This document shows positions 13,871-26,595 of a DNA stretch of 64,000 nt, in pieces (positions within the stretch are counted from its first letter, which is position 1; each line of letters begins with the position of its first letter). The translations under genes and the position numbers were made by a program. The notes beneath the pieces are model-generated. The model saw only the letters and a program-made list of their open reading frames with translations, did not search any database and was not told where the DNA came from. Source of the DNA: Parietaria judaica (Eukaryota; Streptophyta; Magnoliopsida; Rosales; Urticaceae); the NCBI GenBank assembly GCA_954871525.1, contig OX940862.1, positions 43,889,732-43,953,731 on the forward strand, read 5' to 3'.

Positions 13871-14977
13871 AAATACATATATTATAATTGCATTTAAAGT
13901 AATATTTCTTTTTAGTTGGTAAAAGTACTAAATTTTTTTACCGTGGACGGAAGAAACATGGATGTGAAAAAATGGTACTTTCATCATATTCCTTATCAAT
14001 TAAAAGCACAAAAGGCATAACAAACTAAGAAATATTTTTTTTTTTTAATTTTATTTATTGAAAAATTATATATATATTTTATTTTTTTATATTAATATTG
14101 ATATTTAACTAAAATTATTTATGTGTATTTTAGTATTTTTTTTTACATTTAGAAGCCAATTAAGTAAAACTTATTACCAAATATTAAATTGAAACTTTTT
14201 TAAAAAATCAATTGTTTTTGTTTCTATTAACCAAACAATTTTCTGAAAGCACTTTTACTAAGAATAAGTTTCAAAAACAATTCTCAAAACAGCAGAACAA
14301 TGAAAAATTTGGCCCAGAGTCGAAATATTGGAGTGATTACGTGATTTGTTAAGGAGAAAGATTGGAGTGATTTACGTGATTTGTTAAGGAGAATGGTACT
14401 ATTGTCCAGATAAATACTAAATGTGTATTTTTATTTATTTATTTTTTGAAACTTTGGGCAGTTTTTGTATCAAATGGGTATTTTCTTAATTAACTCCAGT
14501 TTTTCCCTTTGTAATAGGTATTTTCCTAATAAACATTTGATGTTATCATCCATGTTTACTGTCTAACATGATATCTATTTTGACAGACGTTCTTAAAACT
14601 CGACAAATTTCTCTGAGACTTACTTGAGAAAAGTGCATTTTCTATAACAAATTGTGTTCATCTTTGTAAAACAATATTGACTGCCCCATAACCTTCAAAC
14701 ATATTACACACCAAGAAGTTGTATTAACACTGAAATTTTTCATAGTGAGGGCGACAAACTATTTTCGATCTGATAGAACTGTGTTGTAGCGCAATTTATG
14801 AGGCATATATTATGACTTTTAGACTTGGATCCAAGTGAATGCTGGAAAAAAATCTACATTCTTGATCGATTAGAGCGTGTTGATAACGTGTAAAAAGTGA
14901 AGAACAAAAGGAGTTTGAGAGAGAAGGAAATAGAGAATTTTATTGCTTTTGATTGAGCGTGTTTCACCCTCTAGTTA
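13391..14977. other. AT-rich noncoding stretch with simple repeats
   Basis: No gene seen. It holds several short agtaccaaaa-type words (13680-13830), an (AT)n run at 13827-13866, and a direct duplication of ~32 bp (attggagtgat..gttaaggaga) at 14330-14395. Confidence 0.5.
13827..13866. repeat. (AT)n microsatellite
   Basis: About 20 uninterrupted AT units. Confidence 0.9.
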
Positions 14978-15190
14978 CACTACTAGAAAAAGTAATTTAA
15001 ACAACAGTGGGAAACTGTCGTTTATGGGTTTACATGACACTGAAAATCTGTTGCGTAAGGACAAGTCGTTGAAGCTTGCACGACTGTCAATTTCGCTGTC
15101 GTCTAACAGTTTCCACGACAGTGATTTCGTTGTCGTGAAAACGTTTCCACAATACACGACAGCGATTTTACTGTCCTTTAAACTGTAATA
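14978..15190 (+). mobile_element. CACTA (En/Spm) transposon terminus
   Basis: Position 14978 begins with CACTACTAGAAAAA, the signature end of plant CACTA elements. It is followed by closely spaced subterminal words in both orientations (cgacagtg, cacgac, tgtcgtg, gacagcgatttt). An open frame on each strand across this segment reflects those words rather than a protein. I could not find the matching inverted end (tttttctagtagtg) to the right, so the element is truncated or its other end has decayed. Confidence 0.7.
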
Positions 15191-16800
15191 AAAAATAAAT
15201 AAAAAAAAAGTAGAAAGAGGCTTGATATTGAGCCTCTACCACGCTTTGTAGCGCAATTGATATATTTTTTAATACTTTAAGAACATTCTAAAAAATAGAT
15301 GCCACTATAACGAATTTGGCGATGAAAAGTTTACAATTTACAAACTAAATTAGCGAACTAATTTAAATCATGCCACTATATGCATCATACATAACAAAGT
15401 GATTATTTGTTATTCTATATCAAAGAAATCATCATACACAAAATTGTTATTTACATAAATAATTATTAACCAAATCCTAATGCATATAATTATATACATA
15501 AATACCTCAGTGTGCTAAACAAAGGATTTGATCAGCCACAAACAGTTTTTACAGCCTTGATCATTCAAACAAGTTAAACAATTCCAGCCTCCCAGTGGTG
15601 GAACCATCCAATGATACAATACAGTAACTTTTATGTTTGAGGAAACGACGCGTACAGAAACATATCAAGAGTACCCCGACTAATGATGAACAAAGTTCAA
15701 TAATTCACTACTGCAATGCAAACTATACGCTTTAAGATGCTTAGTTAAGCTCTGTTACTTATCTTCATTTTCTACACATAAACAATGCTATTCGACGAGC
15801 TATCTTGTATCCTAAGGAGAAGAACATTTACTTGAAGAACTTCTATCGCTCATGTTGTTTTTGTTGCTCGGGGACCTTTGACATTTTGCGAGTTCTAAAG
15901 AAAAATCCTGCAAGAAAATGAGAAGAATAAATGATTACCCATTTACTCATGACGAAGGAAGATTATAAATGAGGACCTGCATTCATAAAATATCAAAGTA
16001 AATTTATTTATATGATGTGCTTAAATTTCCTAAAAATGCGCAATGCCCGAAGCCTAAGCGATTAAAATATAATTTCAATTGGATACCGGTTCAACAGGAC
16101 GAAAATCTAGAGAAAGAGAGTTCTTATCCTCGGTTGCGGTTCGAATTGCCGCCGCGTTTGCCCTTTTCTTCTTGAGAATCTGTTCAAAACACAGATTTTG
16201 TCAATGAGACAAATGAAGAACATGATTCCCCTAAGATAAATAAATCTTACTAAGAGCCAGAATTCAATTTCCCTTCAAATTTAATCAACAAAGAACTAGA
16301 TTCTTTCTTTTTCTTGGAGTAAAACAACAAGAATGGTAGCTTATCTGCAAAATAAATACATATTTATACGATAAAAAAATATATCCCAATGACAGCTTGA
16401 ATTTTCATTTTAACTCGCAACAACACAACACGAAACCATAACGAAACTTGAATTAAACTCAGATTCGAAGCCAAAATCCAACTCAGATTGAAGTATGATC
16501 CAAACACAAAAACAAATCGAACTTACATAATCACATGACGATGGGAACGAACGGGAGAGAGCAGAGCGAACTACCAGATGATGGAGGAGAGAACAGGATC
16601 AGATGATGGAGAAGAGAACAGGATCAGAGAACAAGAGCAATGGCTGAGCGGCGGAGCGAAATAGAAGAGCGAGAGATAGGAAGGAGAAGGGAGATAGATG
16701 ATATGAGAATAAATCATGAGAAGATTCCAAAGGGCTGATTGATTTCAATCCAAAAGTCAATAGGTGATTTACACAATTGACATCCAAACATTTAGTATTT
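15191..16800 (-). other. Spliced-gene-like segment, possibly captured by the CACTA element
   Basis: I do not recognise a family. On the minus strand two exon-like blocks stand out. One (about 16181-16090) has an acag acceptor and a K/R- and A-rich reading. The next (about 15908-15815) has a tcttgcag acceptor and a Ser-rich reading ending at a stop (last residues SSSSKCSSP). They join in phase through a gt donor at about 16090. Blocks further upstream (16250-16350 and 16540-16640) also have splice-like borders, but their frames carry stops. This could be a gene fragment carried by the CACTA element, a small gene, or a spliced noncoding RNA. Confidence 0.25.
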
Positions 16801-17124
16801 ATAACACTATTTTTTTCCTTTAATAATAGTTATTTTTCTCGTACTTTTGGGGTATTCTTTTAATCATCCAAGAAAATATTTAATATACACGCTAGATAAT
16901 TATATATATATATAAACCATTTTTACCTATTTGATAGTTTCAGGTCAGAAATATTTATCTTTTTTTTTTAGTTGTATATTATTAATTTGTATGAAGGATT
17001 TTTTTTTTTTAAAACAAAGATGCATGTTTTTTTAAATAATTAAAAAGAAAGAAATTAAAGAAATTAATGTTTTTTAAGCCCGCAGAACTCTCGAAATTAT
17101 TATTATTATTGTTAATGCGTAAAA
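16801..17124. other. AT-rich intergenic DNA
   Basis: T-rich sequence with a short tta repeat at about 17095-17112. No gene or element seen. Confidence 0.4.
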
Positions 17125-17726
17125 ATGGCTTCAACTTTGAGTCGGATCCAAGGCTCGGGTCCCGAGATTGACTCGCGGAACAAAAGGATGATTGAATGTT
17201 GAGTCAACGTGGGTTGACTGATGATCGCCAAAGCTCGAGGCGATCCCATCGTCTTGGGCGAGTCTCCGGGTTGTCGTTGACGATCCTCGGCGAACTTCCT
17301 TGGTGGTGGAAGTTCGGTTCACGCCGAAGCTCCTCGTCTGGGCGGAGTCCTTGTCTTGGCGATGTCCTCGTCTGGGCGAACTCCGGTCTTGAAGAAGCTC
17401 CGAGCTAGTCTTGATGATTCTTTATGGCGATGTCCGTGCCCCGTCGCTAATGGTTGGGCGAGGCTGCCTACGTATCTCAGTTTAAGAGAATCAGGTCCCA
17501 CGTAGTTCGGGGTTAGTGATATACGGCGGATGAATGACGATGTAATTTGACTCGTCGGAAGTGTCGTTATTAGCGGTGCGGGGGTGACCCGTGGCCCAAT
17601 GGCTGGGTATTACCGGCGTGATTTGCTCTTTCGTCGACTTCGTTGGTGCTGGCAAGCTCACTGTCGAACTTCCCTCGTGTTGGCGAAGGACAGTGAGAGC
17701 CTTGACCTGACGAAGTGTGCTCCTTT

Positions 17727-17868
17727 GTCGGGGTAGGTGGCCTCGTATGACAAGGGGCCTTATCCCGATGAAGGGAAGCTCCGTCTTTGTCGACCTTGTC
17801 GGGGTAGGTGGCCTCGTATGACGAGGGGCCTTGTCCCGACGAAGGGAAGCTCCGTCTCTGTCGACCTC
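17727..17868. repeat. 71 bp direct duplication inside the GC-rich LTR
   Basis: A segment starting gtcggggtaggtggcctcgt is repeated once with a 71 bp period and few differences. Confidence 0.8.
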
Positions 17869-18321
17869 ACAGGTGGTGGCGTGGTTTCCCACCTAGCAAG
17901 GGACGCCTTAGCTGACTCGTCGAACAACCTTTCTTCTCAGGCTTAAGACTCCGCTTCTAGATCGATCTCAGCTTTTAACTAAAGTCCTTTCCTCCTAAAG
18001 ACTCCTATTTATAGGAAAACAACTCCTGGAAATTGCACCTTAGGGGCCTGCGAATTCCCTGGGAATTGCACCCCTGAGGGCCTCCCATTTCCCTGAATAT
18101 TGCACCTTCAGGGGTCCTGCGAATTTCTCCCTGCAACAAGAGGATTGTCGGGGCCCCTTGTCTGCAAAAAGGGTCTCCGATGCATCTCGATTTGTCTTCG
18201 ATGTCTTTAGGTTGTCCGCTAGTCCGTAGGTTGTGTTCGGGGAAACCTGGAGTAGTCTCGGATCTTCTCGTCGTGTAGGCTAATTGCAAGTTATGCCCTC
18301 GCCAAGCTCCGTTGAGGGGCT

Positions 18322-18470
18322 TCGTTGCCTTGGCGCCTTGCCGGCTTGTCTCCTTGTCGCCTCGTCACCTTGTCAGCTTCGTCGCTTCGTCGCCTCGTCG
18401 CCTTGTCGGCTTCGTTGGCTTGTCGCCTCGTTGCCTCGTCGGCTTGTCGCCTCGTCGCCTTTTGGGATCC
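18322..18470. repeat. Short-period minisatellite (tcgcc/cgtcg words)
   Basis: About 15 imperfect units of 8-10 bp of the form cttgtcgcct or cgtcgcctc. The long open frames across it on both strands come from the period and are not genes. Confidence 0.8.
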
Positions 18471-18702
18471 GGGCCTCGCCAATATCTTAGTTCTTCGGTC
18501 CCGGGCCTCTGGCGTTGGTGATGGGCCTTGACTTACCATGACATGCTTTGACTTTTCTCAGTGGGCTTTGATTTTTGCCAAAAGAGGCCCAATTTTTATA
18601 TGTTACGAAAAATGCACATAACAATTATTATTATTTGTTTTCTGCCAATTTTACTTTTGTTTCTGCCAATTTTACTTACTTTGCCTCAGGGATGTTGGTA
18701 GC

Positions 18703-18754
<52 letters not shown>
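18703..18754. repeat. (AAT)n microsatellite
   Basis: About 17 consecutive aat units followed by an A run. Confidence 0.95.
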
Positions 18755-18762
<8 letters not shown>

Positions 18763-18909
18763 TTTATCAACCTTGTCACCGGAATTACCCTATGATATCA
18801 AGGATAAGCGGAGCTAAAGGGTGAAATAATACGAACCGGAAAAGGAGAGTACGTGGCTTTAAATGTCAACCCTAGGTTAGCAAGCAACCATCCTGGGCTT
18901 ATCTTATCA

Positions 18910-20392
18910 CTTAACAACAGAGCATTTGTCAACCTCTCGAACGAGTCGTCCCTTCAAAACCATCTCCTCGAAGAAGTTGCCCGCATCTTCGAGCTTCCCG
19001 CTCTTGCAGAGCCCGACTACCAGAAGGGAATATGTTCCGACCTCGATGCTTATGATCGAGAAGAAAGTAAAGCATCTTCATCCTCTTCTTCTTGCAACAC
19101 ATCTTCAACAAAGGACTGTAGGTCTCGAGATTCGGTTCGCACGGTCCTTCCTCCATTCCTTACGCAGACTCAGAGCCGTCTCTTCTTCGGAATGCTCGCA
19201 TCCGTACGTGATCATCGTAGTGTATGTCACGGGGAACTCCTTGCGTCGCCATGTCATCAAACACTTCACGAGCGTCTTTTAGCCTTCCTGCTTTTCCGAG
19301 AATGAATATCAACGAGGTGTAGAACGGAGTGTCCGGAACACACCCAGTCTCCTTCATCTTCGCCTTGCCCAAAGCGTGCATTACGATCGTGTACGTCAAA
19401 ACCTTGGGACGGCAATTCAGTTCTTTCATTTTGTCTAAAACATGCAGAAATCTTTGTCGCGGCAGTGTGCTTCAATGAAACAAGTGTACGAGAACACGTT
19501 GGGGTCAAATCCGTGTCTCTCCATCTCCTCCAAAGTCAACTGAGCAGTTTCGAAGTTCCTAACTTTGCACCAACCGTTTATTAACATGTTGAAGGTTTGA
19601 GCATTTGGAGGAATTAAGTTTTTAAAGTCTAGAATATTTCATTAGCATGCTCGACACTGTTCTCCTTGATCAACGCTTCCATGAGATTGTGCATTGCCGA
19701 AACGTCTTTGCCCACGCGGAACTCTTCTATTCCTCGAAATACACTTATAGCCTCGTCGTACAGCCGAGCTTTTGCGAGTCTCCTCATGGCCTTAGTCAAC
19801 GTGACGAGTGAAACGTAGCCTTCGGATCGTTCCATTTCCTTGATCAAATCCCACATGAGCTCAAACTTCTTGGATTTTCCAAAGATATCGACCATGAAGT
19901 TGCACATCTCGGGTGAATGCTGATACGCCGTTTGCGATATTAACCATTTGAAAAACCCATATGCCGAAACCCAATCACTGCTGAATCTTTTCAAGACTTG
20001 TTCAACTGTAAAACTTGACACAGAAAAAGCTGCATTCACGCAGAGCTCGAGCAGCGTCTTCGGGTGAGGGGTACCTGTTCCTCAGGATTTTGCAGATCTT
20101 GTCGACATCGGATTCCGAATCCTCTTTGAGAATTTGCCGAACAGCTTTTCTGGGATCGGCGAGCCTATGACTCTCGACCCAACTAGCTAGTAGCTAGAGC
20201 AGGGATAACAAAATCGTCATTGTTATCTTCGCTTGCTGGGCCATTTTTGGCCCAACCCGGGAGTTCGGGGGACTCAACCACTTCAACCTGCTCCGCCTTG
20301 ACGCACAGCGATTCGAACAGGACATAACGCAAAGCACTGACATTAACTTTCGAAACCGAAATGAGCCCGGATGCTCGAAACTTTGGCAGCAT
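18910..20392 (-). pseudogene. Pentatricopeptide repeat (PPR) protein pseudogene
   Basis: The minus strand encodes a P-class PPR protein in pieces in several frames. From the start near 20392 these are an N-terminal part with ESPELPGWAK and NDDFVIPALA, a block at 20039-19629 with VEQVLKRFSSDW and MCNFMVDIFGKSKKFELMW, then RPKVLTYTIVMHALGKAK and FYTSLIFILGKAGRLKDARE (19429-19160). Last come PNLETYSPLLKMCCKKKRM and YSLLVVGLCKSGKLEDA. PPR proteins bind organellar RNA; the order and wording resemble Arabidopsis At3g22670-type mitochondrial proteins (from memory). At least four frame changes are needed, including near 20180, 19625-19430, 19200 and 19060. A deletion removes part of the repeat after HALGKAK. 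No introns are evident, as is usual for this family. Inactive as sequenced; I rate the family call as sure. Confidence 0.88.
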
Positions 20393-21959
20393 CTCCGGAA
20401 GACTTTGAAAGTATTACTTCAAAAAAGTTGACTTGTGCTCTGTGTGTTACCTTGATCACAAGAAAGGAAAGCTAATGAACGAGTGATGAGTAACTATGAT
20501 ATGATGACACACATACAATCATTAATATATTATTTCCAAGGGTATGTATTCATTGAGACATTTCGTCAAACTTCATAATCAGTAAGAAGCGAGCTAGAGA
20601 ACCAAACAAGTCAATAATAGAGCAACTGGTCTCTAAAACAAAAATCAAAATTGCATAGCAAAGAGGGAGAGCTGCCCAGACGAACAAATTTGAGTACTTT
20701 ACACCAAATTTATATTCCTTAAGTCGTTGAATATATGTTATTGTTTTATTTGGTCAAATTCTTAAATTACATAACAGCGGTCGAGCTATTATTTTGTTTT
20801 TTATTTAGAAAATGGTGGCATAAATATCTAAAGTTTTTTAAAAGTTAATATTAAGTTCGCATTTTTTTTGGGTGGAGAAAGTTGTCAAACTCTTATTTCG
20901 TGTATTCCGTCATATTTTGGTCAAGAATTGCGCAATGTGTCATATTTTTAAACTCATTAAATATACATTGTTTATCATTGATAAATCAATTTAATTTTCT
21001 TAATTAAAAGTCTATATATATATCACTTGGGGAATCGTGTCGGCCAAAAACCATCAATTTGAGCTTCATTCTTTTTTTCTGAGATTTTTGAATTATTTTT
21101 AAAAGAAAAAAATAAAGCATCCATTCGGGTGTAATATTTTAGCAATGAAAAAGAAACGACACCTATTTAGCAAGTATCTATAGAATACATCGTATGAGTA
21201 ACTGTATATAGACAGTTATTTGTCTCATCTTTTTTCATCATCTTCGTCTCGCAATCTCCCGTTTCTCCTCGCTCCATTTCCTTCGCCATCTTCAGTCTCG
21301 CCACTGGCTTTAAACAGGCCTAAAGCCCATCAACCCTCTTCATGTCTCTCTCCACCCCAAGACTCTGCTCCTTGCCGATAGAGAAGGTCTGGCTATTCAG
21401 TTTAAGAATTTAAATATGAGTTGTATTTGACATATATCATTCCAGATTCTTTTATGCTAAAACTGTTGCTTTAGCATTGTCAATGTTTGAGAAAAGTCCT
21501 TAATGAGACATTTAAAATATTACTTCTCTCCGACTCAAATCTTGACCTTTGGTGACTCTACAGTCAATCTGCAATTTTTTTGGACAATGCATCACCCTTC
21601 CACGGTATGATGAATGATGATGTGAGAGCGAATCATACACCAACGTCTTCAACACCTTCTATTGTCCGCTAATATTGTAAATTTCTTTATTTATCTGGTG
21701 AAATGTTCAATATAATATCCTTTTTACCCATTTCTATGTTCGTGTCTTCTATATAATATGGGTACGATCATCAAATAGATAAAAAAAAAGTTAGTCTTTT
21801 CACATTATCAGTAGGCGATTTTGACTGGATTGAATTATGTAAAGTTATGGTAATTTATCGAAAGTTATGAACTTATGGTATTTTTTTATAGGTTGTTTTG
21901 TCTTTTTACAACTATTCGAATGTCTACAACTTATTTACAGTGATTTTTTCCTTTTAAAA
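20393..21959. other. AT-rich intergenic DNA
   Basis: No gene seen. A pyrimidine-rich, GC-richer patch at 21240-21390 resembles a plant 5' leader and may belong with the exon-like pieces downstream. A possible Helitron 5' end (tctatatatatatcac) lies at 21011, but the base before it is G rather than the usual A. Confidence 0.3.
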
Positions 21960-24240
21960 TATAGATGGCAATGATGTTACTGGTTCAATCTCTCAGGTTA
22001 AGGCTCTCTCACTTAGGACGTTCAAGGCCAAACCTAATCATTCTCTCTTATACCTGAGTTTGATGTGCATTTTCTTCACAACGCTAAACGCCAACATGTT
22101 CGACTACTCCGATACCTCCTCCGCGGTGAGTAATTTTGAAAATTTATACGGTTTTTCAATTTATATTATGTTCAAGTTTTTCTTTTTATATTATTGTGTT
22201 ACTAAAAAAAATGGTCTTCAGATAGTACTATAGTAGCTACCGTGGGTGTTCGATAATTTTTGAAATCTTAATTAGTTATAATATTCAGAGTTTTGAATAG
22301 GTAGTGATGCGTCTAATCCTTAAAAAATGATGTGTTTATGAAAGTGATATTTAATATCTTCTTATTTATAGATTTCATCAAACAGGATAAGTGTCCGTGC
22401 ATGGACTTGGAACTTTGAAAGCAAAAAGGGTATGGAACTTTCTTAAATTTTATTTTTTGTTACGCTGTGATTAAGCTTTGTTGATCTTTTTTTTAATCCT
22501 TTTGGGATTTCTATTGGAAAGAAATGTCAGCAGAGTAATTGTGTCTTAGTCAACATCTATGGTTAATTTCGGTTCAGTTCTTCAATTCAAAGTTTTGCCT
22601 TTTGCGTTAATTTAATCATCGGTTCTCACTTCTCAATAATTACTTCTCCTTTGTTACACTTTATGTGCCTAAGAGCATTTTACTCTCGGGAATCCATCGG
22701 AGACGCATAATATTATATTCCATTAATTTTTCAAAACTATTGAATGTATTTTCTTATTTTTTACATGTAGTTCTGTTCTAACCTTTCTTTTGTCTACATG
22801 TATCGCATGCCGCAAGACAAAATCCAGCGAGAAACTCTCGCGAGTCTTGCATTTGAATATGATAAGCATGTTTTTCATTTCTCTTCGTCTTTTTTGTATT
22901 TCTCAATGTATTTTTGGGCTTCTCAGATCAATACAGCCTCAGTCATGCATTTTGACGAGCATCCTCCATTGTCTGAGTGTAAAATACCTCTTTGTCGCTC
23001 CTCGGTGAGTGTCTATTTCTGTGAATGTTTGATTGAGTAATGGTGCAATTTTTCGCGTGTCTTGCTTCTTGATAAAAATTTACCAAGCAATTAAAGTTCC
23101 AAATATTTTTTAATCTATATAAGTATCACTTTTTTTTTTTTGGTGCAATGTGATTTGTCATTATGATTTTGGATTGTCCTAATTATTTGAGTATCTGAAA
23201 ATTTTGATAATGGTGATGGAGCTGATCCGATGCTCAATTTGTTACAAACACAAAAGCATGCCATTTTTTTTTTGCTATTTCTTAAATATTTGACTAAGCA
23301 TTGTGATATGCATTAGAGGAATATGAATAAATTTTTAAATTCTATTGATGCCAAAGATTTTTGTATTTCCTCTTTTTTCAGATTTTTTTATATTTTTTAA
23401 AAATGAGCCATTCTCGATCTTATTTTTTGTATTAAGAAGAGCTAAATAATGCAAATTAGTCATAAGTTAAGACCTTTTACAGGTAGTCGATGTTGTGGCA
23501 TACATCTACGACGCGTTCTGGAAACACTTCTCTGTCATTTTTTTAGTGTGAAATTTTTAGAATCAAGGTCGAGAATATGAAGGTAGTTACTTACTCGAGC
23601 TGCTATCTCCGCTTAGGTAATACTTTTTATTACAAACGTGTTCTCTATTTTTTTCTTCAAAAAGTATTTTTATTCTACATTACAATAGCTGTACATATAT
23701 TTTTTGACAAGCTCATTGGAACGGGGAATAAACAGACCCACTGTAATTTTATTCGTACTACATTACAAAAAATATAAACATAATTTCACGTTATAATTGA
23801 TTGCAGAAATGAAGAGTATATAGATTTAAAAAAAAATGAAAGATTTGTAATTTGGTGTGTTTTATTATGTCATTCAATTGAATAATGTTGAAATATTGAT
23901 TTTTTTTTCTTTTTTTTTTCTTCTTTATAAAGAATTTTGATAGTGCAAGATAGTGGTTACTATCATAGTTTTTTTTTTTTTTTTTTTTTGCGATTTTTGT
24001 TGTTGTAAATTATGAATTTTATAAGAATACATGTCACTGGTATGTATAACAATTTCGTTTTATTGCTATGATATTCCTGGTTAATTATATTGTTTTAACA
24101 ATATAATCATTAGTTTGAATTACTATAATCTCTATTCTATTAGTGATGAATAGGGCATGCGAACCGGAATGTACAATTTTGAGAATAAGGGCCGATGCTA
24201 TGGAGTTTACGGTCAATAGTTATGCTATTCAGGTAAATAG
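21960..24240 (+). pseudogene. Decayed exon-like pieces, possibly RPA70/DUF223-like (Helitron-associated)
   Basis: Several short open blocks are bordered by splice-like sites: 21964-22124; about 22385-22432, reading RISVRAWTWNFESKKG; 22793-22865, reading MPQDKIQRETLASL; 22924-23004, reading HFDEHPPLSECKIP; and 23481-23520, reading VVDVVAYIYDAFW. Their order loosely follows the OB-fold layout of plant RPA1-like proteins (VRVxRxW, DxxGxKIQAT, FxxxTxV, DVIGxV), which plant Helitrons often carry. A Helitron 3' end lies downstream at 26622. The matches are weak, no continuous frame exists, and other readings are possible. Confidence 0.3.
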
Positions 24241-25087
24241 TCTTTCGCTTAAACATTCAACTTTTACAAAAGCATCAGTTAAACAATTATATACTTTATT
24301 TTATTATGGCGTTTTAAATGTTAAAACATGTACTAATGGTCATGCATTTATTATTTTCAGCCATTGTAAAATACATACCTATTCGTAATTTAAAGACTAA
24401 GGCTGATTTACATATACTCTAAATATTTGCAAATATACAACTTTTATTTTGGTTTAAGACTCCGTTATTTGGCAAATGTTTCGTTTATAACGACCGCGCG
24501 CTATATTGTCAACTTTTCGCTTAAATTTAGAGAAGGTAATGTATTAGTGATTTTTCCTTTTTTAATTTTAAGTGCTTCATCTTGTGTTTAGATTTTATTT
24601 GTTGATTCAATACGAAGGTATGTCTCAGACTCTCAGATCTTTAAATGCTTCATCTTGGGTATGCTTTTATCACACAGGTCAATATAGTCAAAAATGAGAG
24701 TTTGCCGATTTTACATAATAAAATGAAGAGGTTAGCATCAATATTTCACTAACATTACTAATATAATTTAAATTAAAGCTAATTATTTGAAGTAATAACA
24801 AACATTTTACTGAGAGAGAAATATTTTAACATGTGTTTATATAATATTTCCACATTATACTGTTTTCGAAAATTTCTCCGTTGTTTTTATTAACAGATTA
24901 CTTTTGGTTAGACATGTCGGAGTGAGTATTTAGGGTCACCATCTTCATCTGATTTCAAAATAAATAGTTAATTTAGAATAGTATTCTTTTTATTTATATG
25001 AACTTTTGCCCCACTGAGTTTAGTTAAAATAGAGTCAATTTCTTTATTTGGATATAAACTCAATTAAAAGGATAGATCGTTATCTGT
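24241..25087. other. AT-rich noncoding DNA in the presumed Helitron
   Basis: No recognisable gene, terminal repeat or RNA. Confidence 0.4.
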
Positions 25088-25095
25088 GGTTAAAC

Positions 25096-25679
25096 TATAG
25101 CCGCAACTCACGACGTCGCGACGCATCGCGACATAATCGTAAAAAATCGCGACTGTTCACGTCGCGACGCGTCGCGATTCGTGCAGTCGCGATGGGTCGC
25201 GATTTTGTCGCGACTCGCTGGGCGATGTTTGTGGCATATGTACCTGTTTTCTTGAAATGTTTATTTTTAATATTTTTTACCCGAATTTTATTACAAGAGT
25301 TTATTAATTATTTCAAATTATATTTAAGTATATTAATTATTTAAAACTATTATCTATTATTTATTTTTTTCAAAATTATTATTTAAGTATGTTATAATTT
25401 ATTATTTTGTAAGATATCAATAATCTTGATTTTTATTATTAATTTTTAATTTGTAACATATGTTAATAAATATTAGTATGTAACATATTAATAATTTTAA
25501 CAAATTTAATTAACATGTAATAAATTTTGGGTGAAAAAATGTGTTATTTATGCTCCAAAAAAACAAAATCACGGGGATCCCCAATCCGAAGATCGCGACT
25601 TTTACCTCAAAATCGCGACGCATCACGATTCCCAGAAAAAGTCGCGACTTGCCTCTGCGCATCGCGAGGCACACCTCTA
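25096..25679. mobile_element. hAT-type MITE (584 bp) with perfect 8 bp target duplication
   Basis: The element is flanked by ggttaaac at 25088-25095 and again at 25680-25687. Its ends start with ta and finish with cctcta. Both terminal ~120 bp are dense in tcgcgac/gtcgcga words, so the ends fold back on each other, while the middle is AT-rich and noncoding. An open frame at 25048-25344 spans the left end and flank and is not a gene. The 8 bp duplication and end type fit the hAT superfamily. Confidence 0.8.
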
Positions 25680-25687
25680 GGTTAAAC

Positions 25688-26595
25688 CATAGTAATTAAT
25701 ATTTAAAAAAATGTTTCAAGCCCTTGTGTAAAACATAACCTTTAACATATATTGAAGAACAGGTATTCTATGAATGTCTTTGGTGTTATTTAGCAATTAA
25801 TTCCAATTCTTTTCAATGCTTTTATTAATTCTACTGTTAATAAGTGTAACAAATTACTGCAGTTACTCAAACATTTATTTAGTAAGAAATTCTATTTTCA
25901 TATTCAACAAAATAATATTGAAAAAAGTTACATATGATAATTATAAAATTCAGTTTTTATTTTATTATGTTTATCAACAATTCAGTAATTAATTATAAAT
26001 TGAAGGAAAAAAAATGGTTTAATCTATAAATGAAGTTATTATACATAAACATGAAAATTTAATATTACGTCATAATATAAATACTAACATTTAATAGCTT
26101 CTATAAGGGCTTGCACTTATTTTAGAGTGAGTTTTTTCTTTTGATTTTTCATTTAGTAATGTCATTAAATCCATTACATTTAATTTTTTGGACTACTTTG
26201 ATTCAAATGTGTTTCTTAGTGGTTGGCTTGCTAACATACATGAATGTATATTGTTCGTTTAAAAAATGCTTTTTAATGTGAATTTTAAATTTCAAATCAT
26301 TATTTGGTTAAAATACTTAATATTTACTGTTATTTTAATAATAATAGTTTATCTTTTTAAGCGTTTTAGTCTCTTTATAAATATTTTGACTTTATAAATT
26401 AATTTGTCATTTTTAGACTATAGTAGTTTGGTAACTGTTTTTGATCAATTTTATAATTAATTACTTCATGATACATAAAGTTTATTATTTACGGTAGCAG
26501 TGACAAAATTTGAGAGAAATTAATTATGAAGTTTCAACTGGCAAGGCGTGGTTGAAAATATAAAATATTAATATAATAATATTTTCAACGTCATC
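25688..26595. other. AT-rich noncoding DNA
   Basis: No gene or element recognised. It probably forms the 3' part of the Helitron that ends at 26622. Confidence 0.35.

Larger units (their letters stand above)
17125..18560 (-). mobile_element. GC-rich LTR of a Gypsy-type element, minus orientation, solo or truncated
   Basis: This GC-rich block in AT-rich surroundings has no coherent reading frame. On the minus strand it holds a TATA motif (cctataaatagg, about 18003-18014) followed by a leader that includes a tgcctacgtatct-type phrase (17468-17480 on the plus strand), which I associate with plant Gypsy LTRs. Two internal direct repeats (17727-17868 and 18322-18470) are described separately. No primer-binding site or pol sequence lies next to it, so it is probably solo or a fragment. 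The outer limits are approximate. Confidence 0.5.

Noticed and set aside
17491..17892. 133-codon minus-strand open frame
   Set aside because: GC-rich LTR with internal duplication; no recognisable domain and no splice context.
18853..19305. 150-codon plus-strand open frame
   Set aside because: It is the antisense shadow of the PPR pseudogene on the minus strand.
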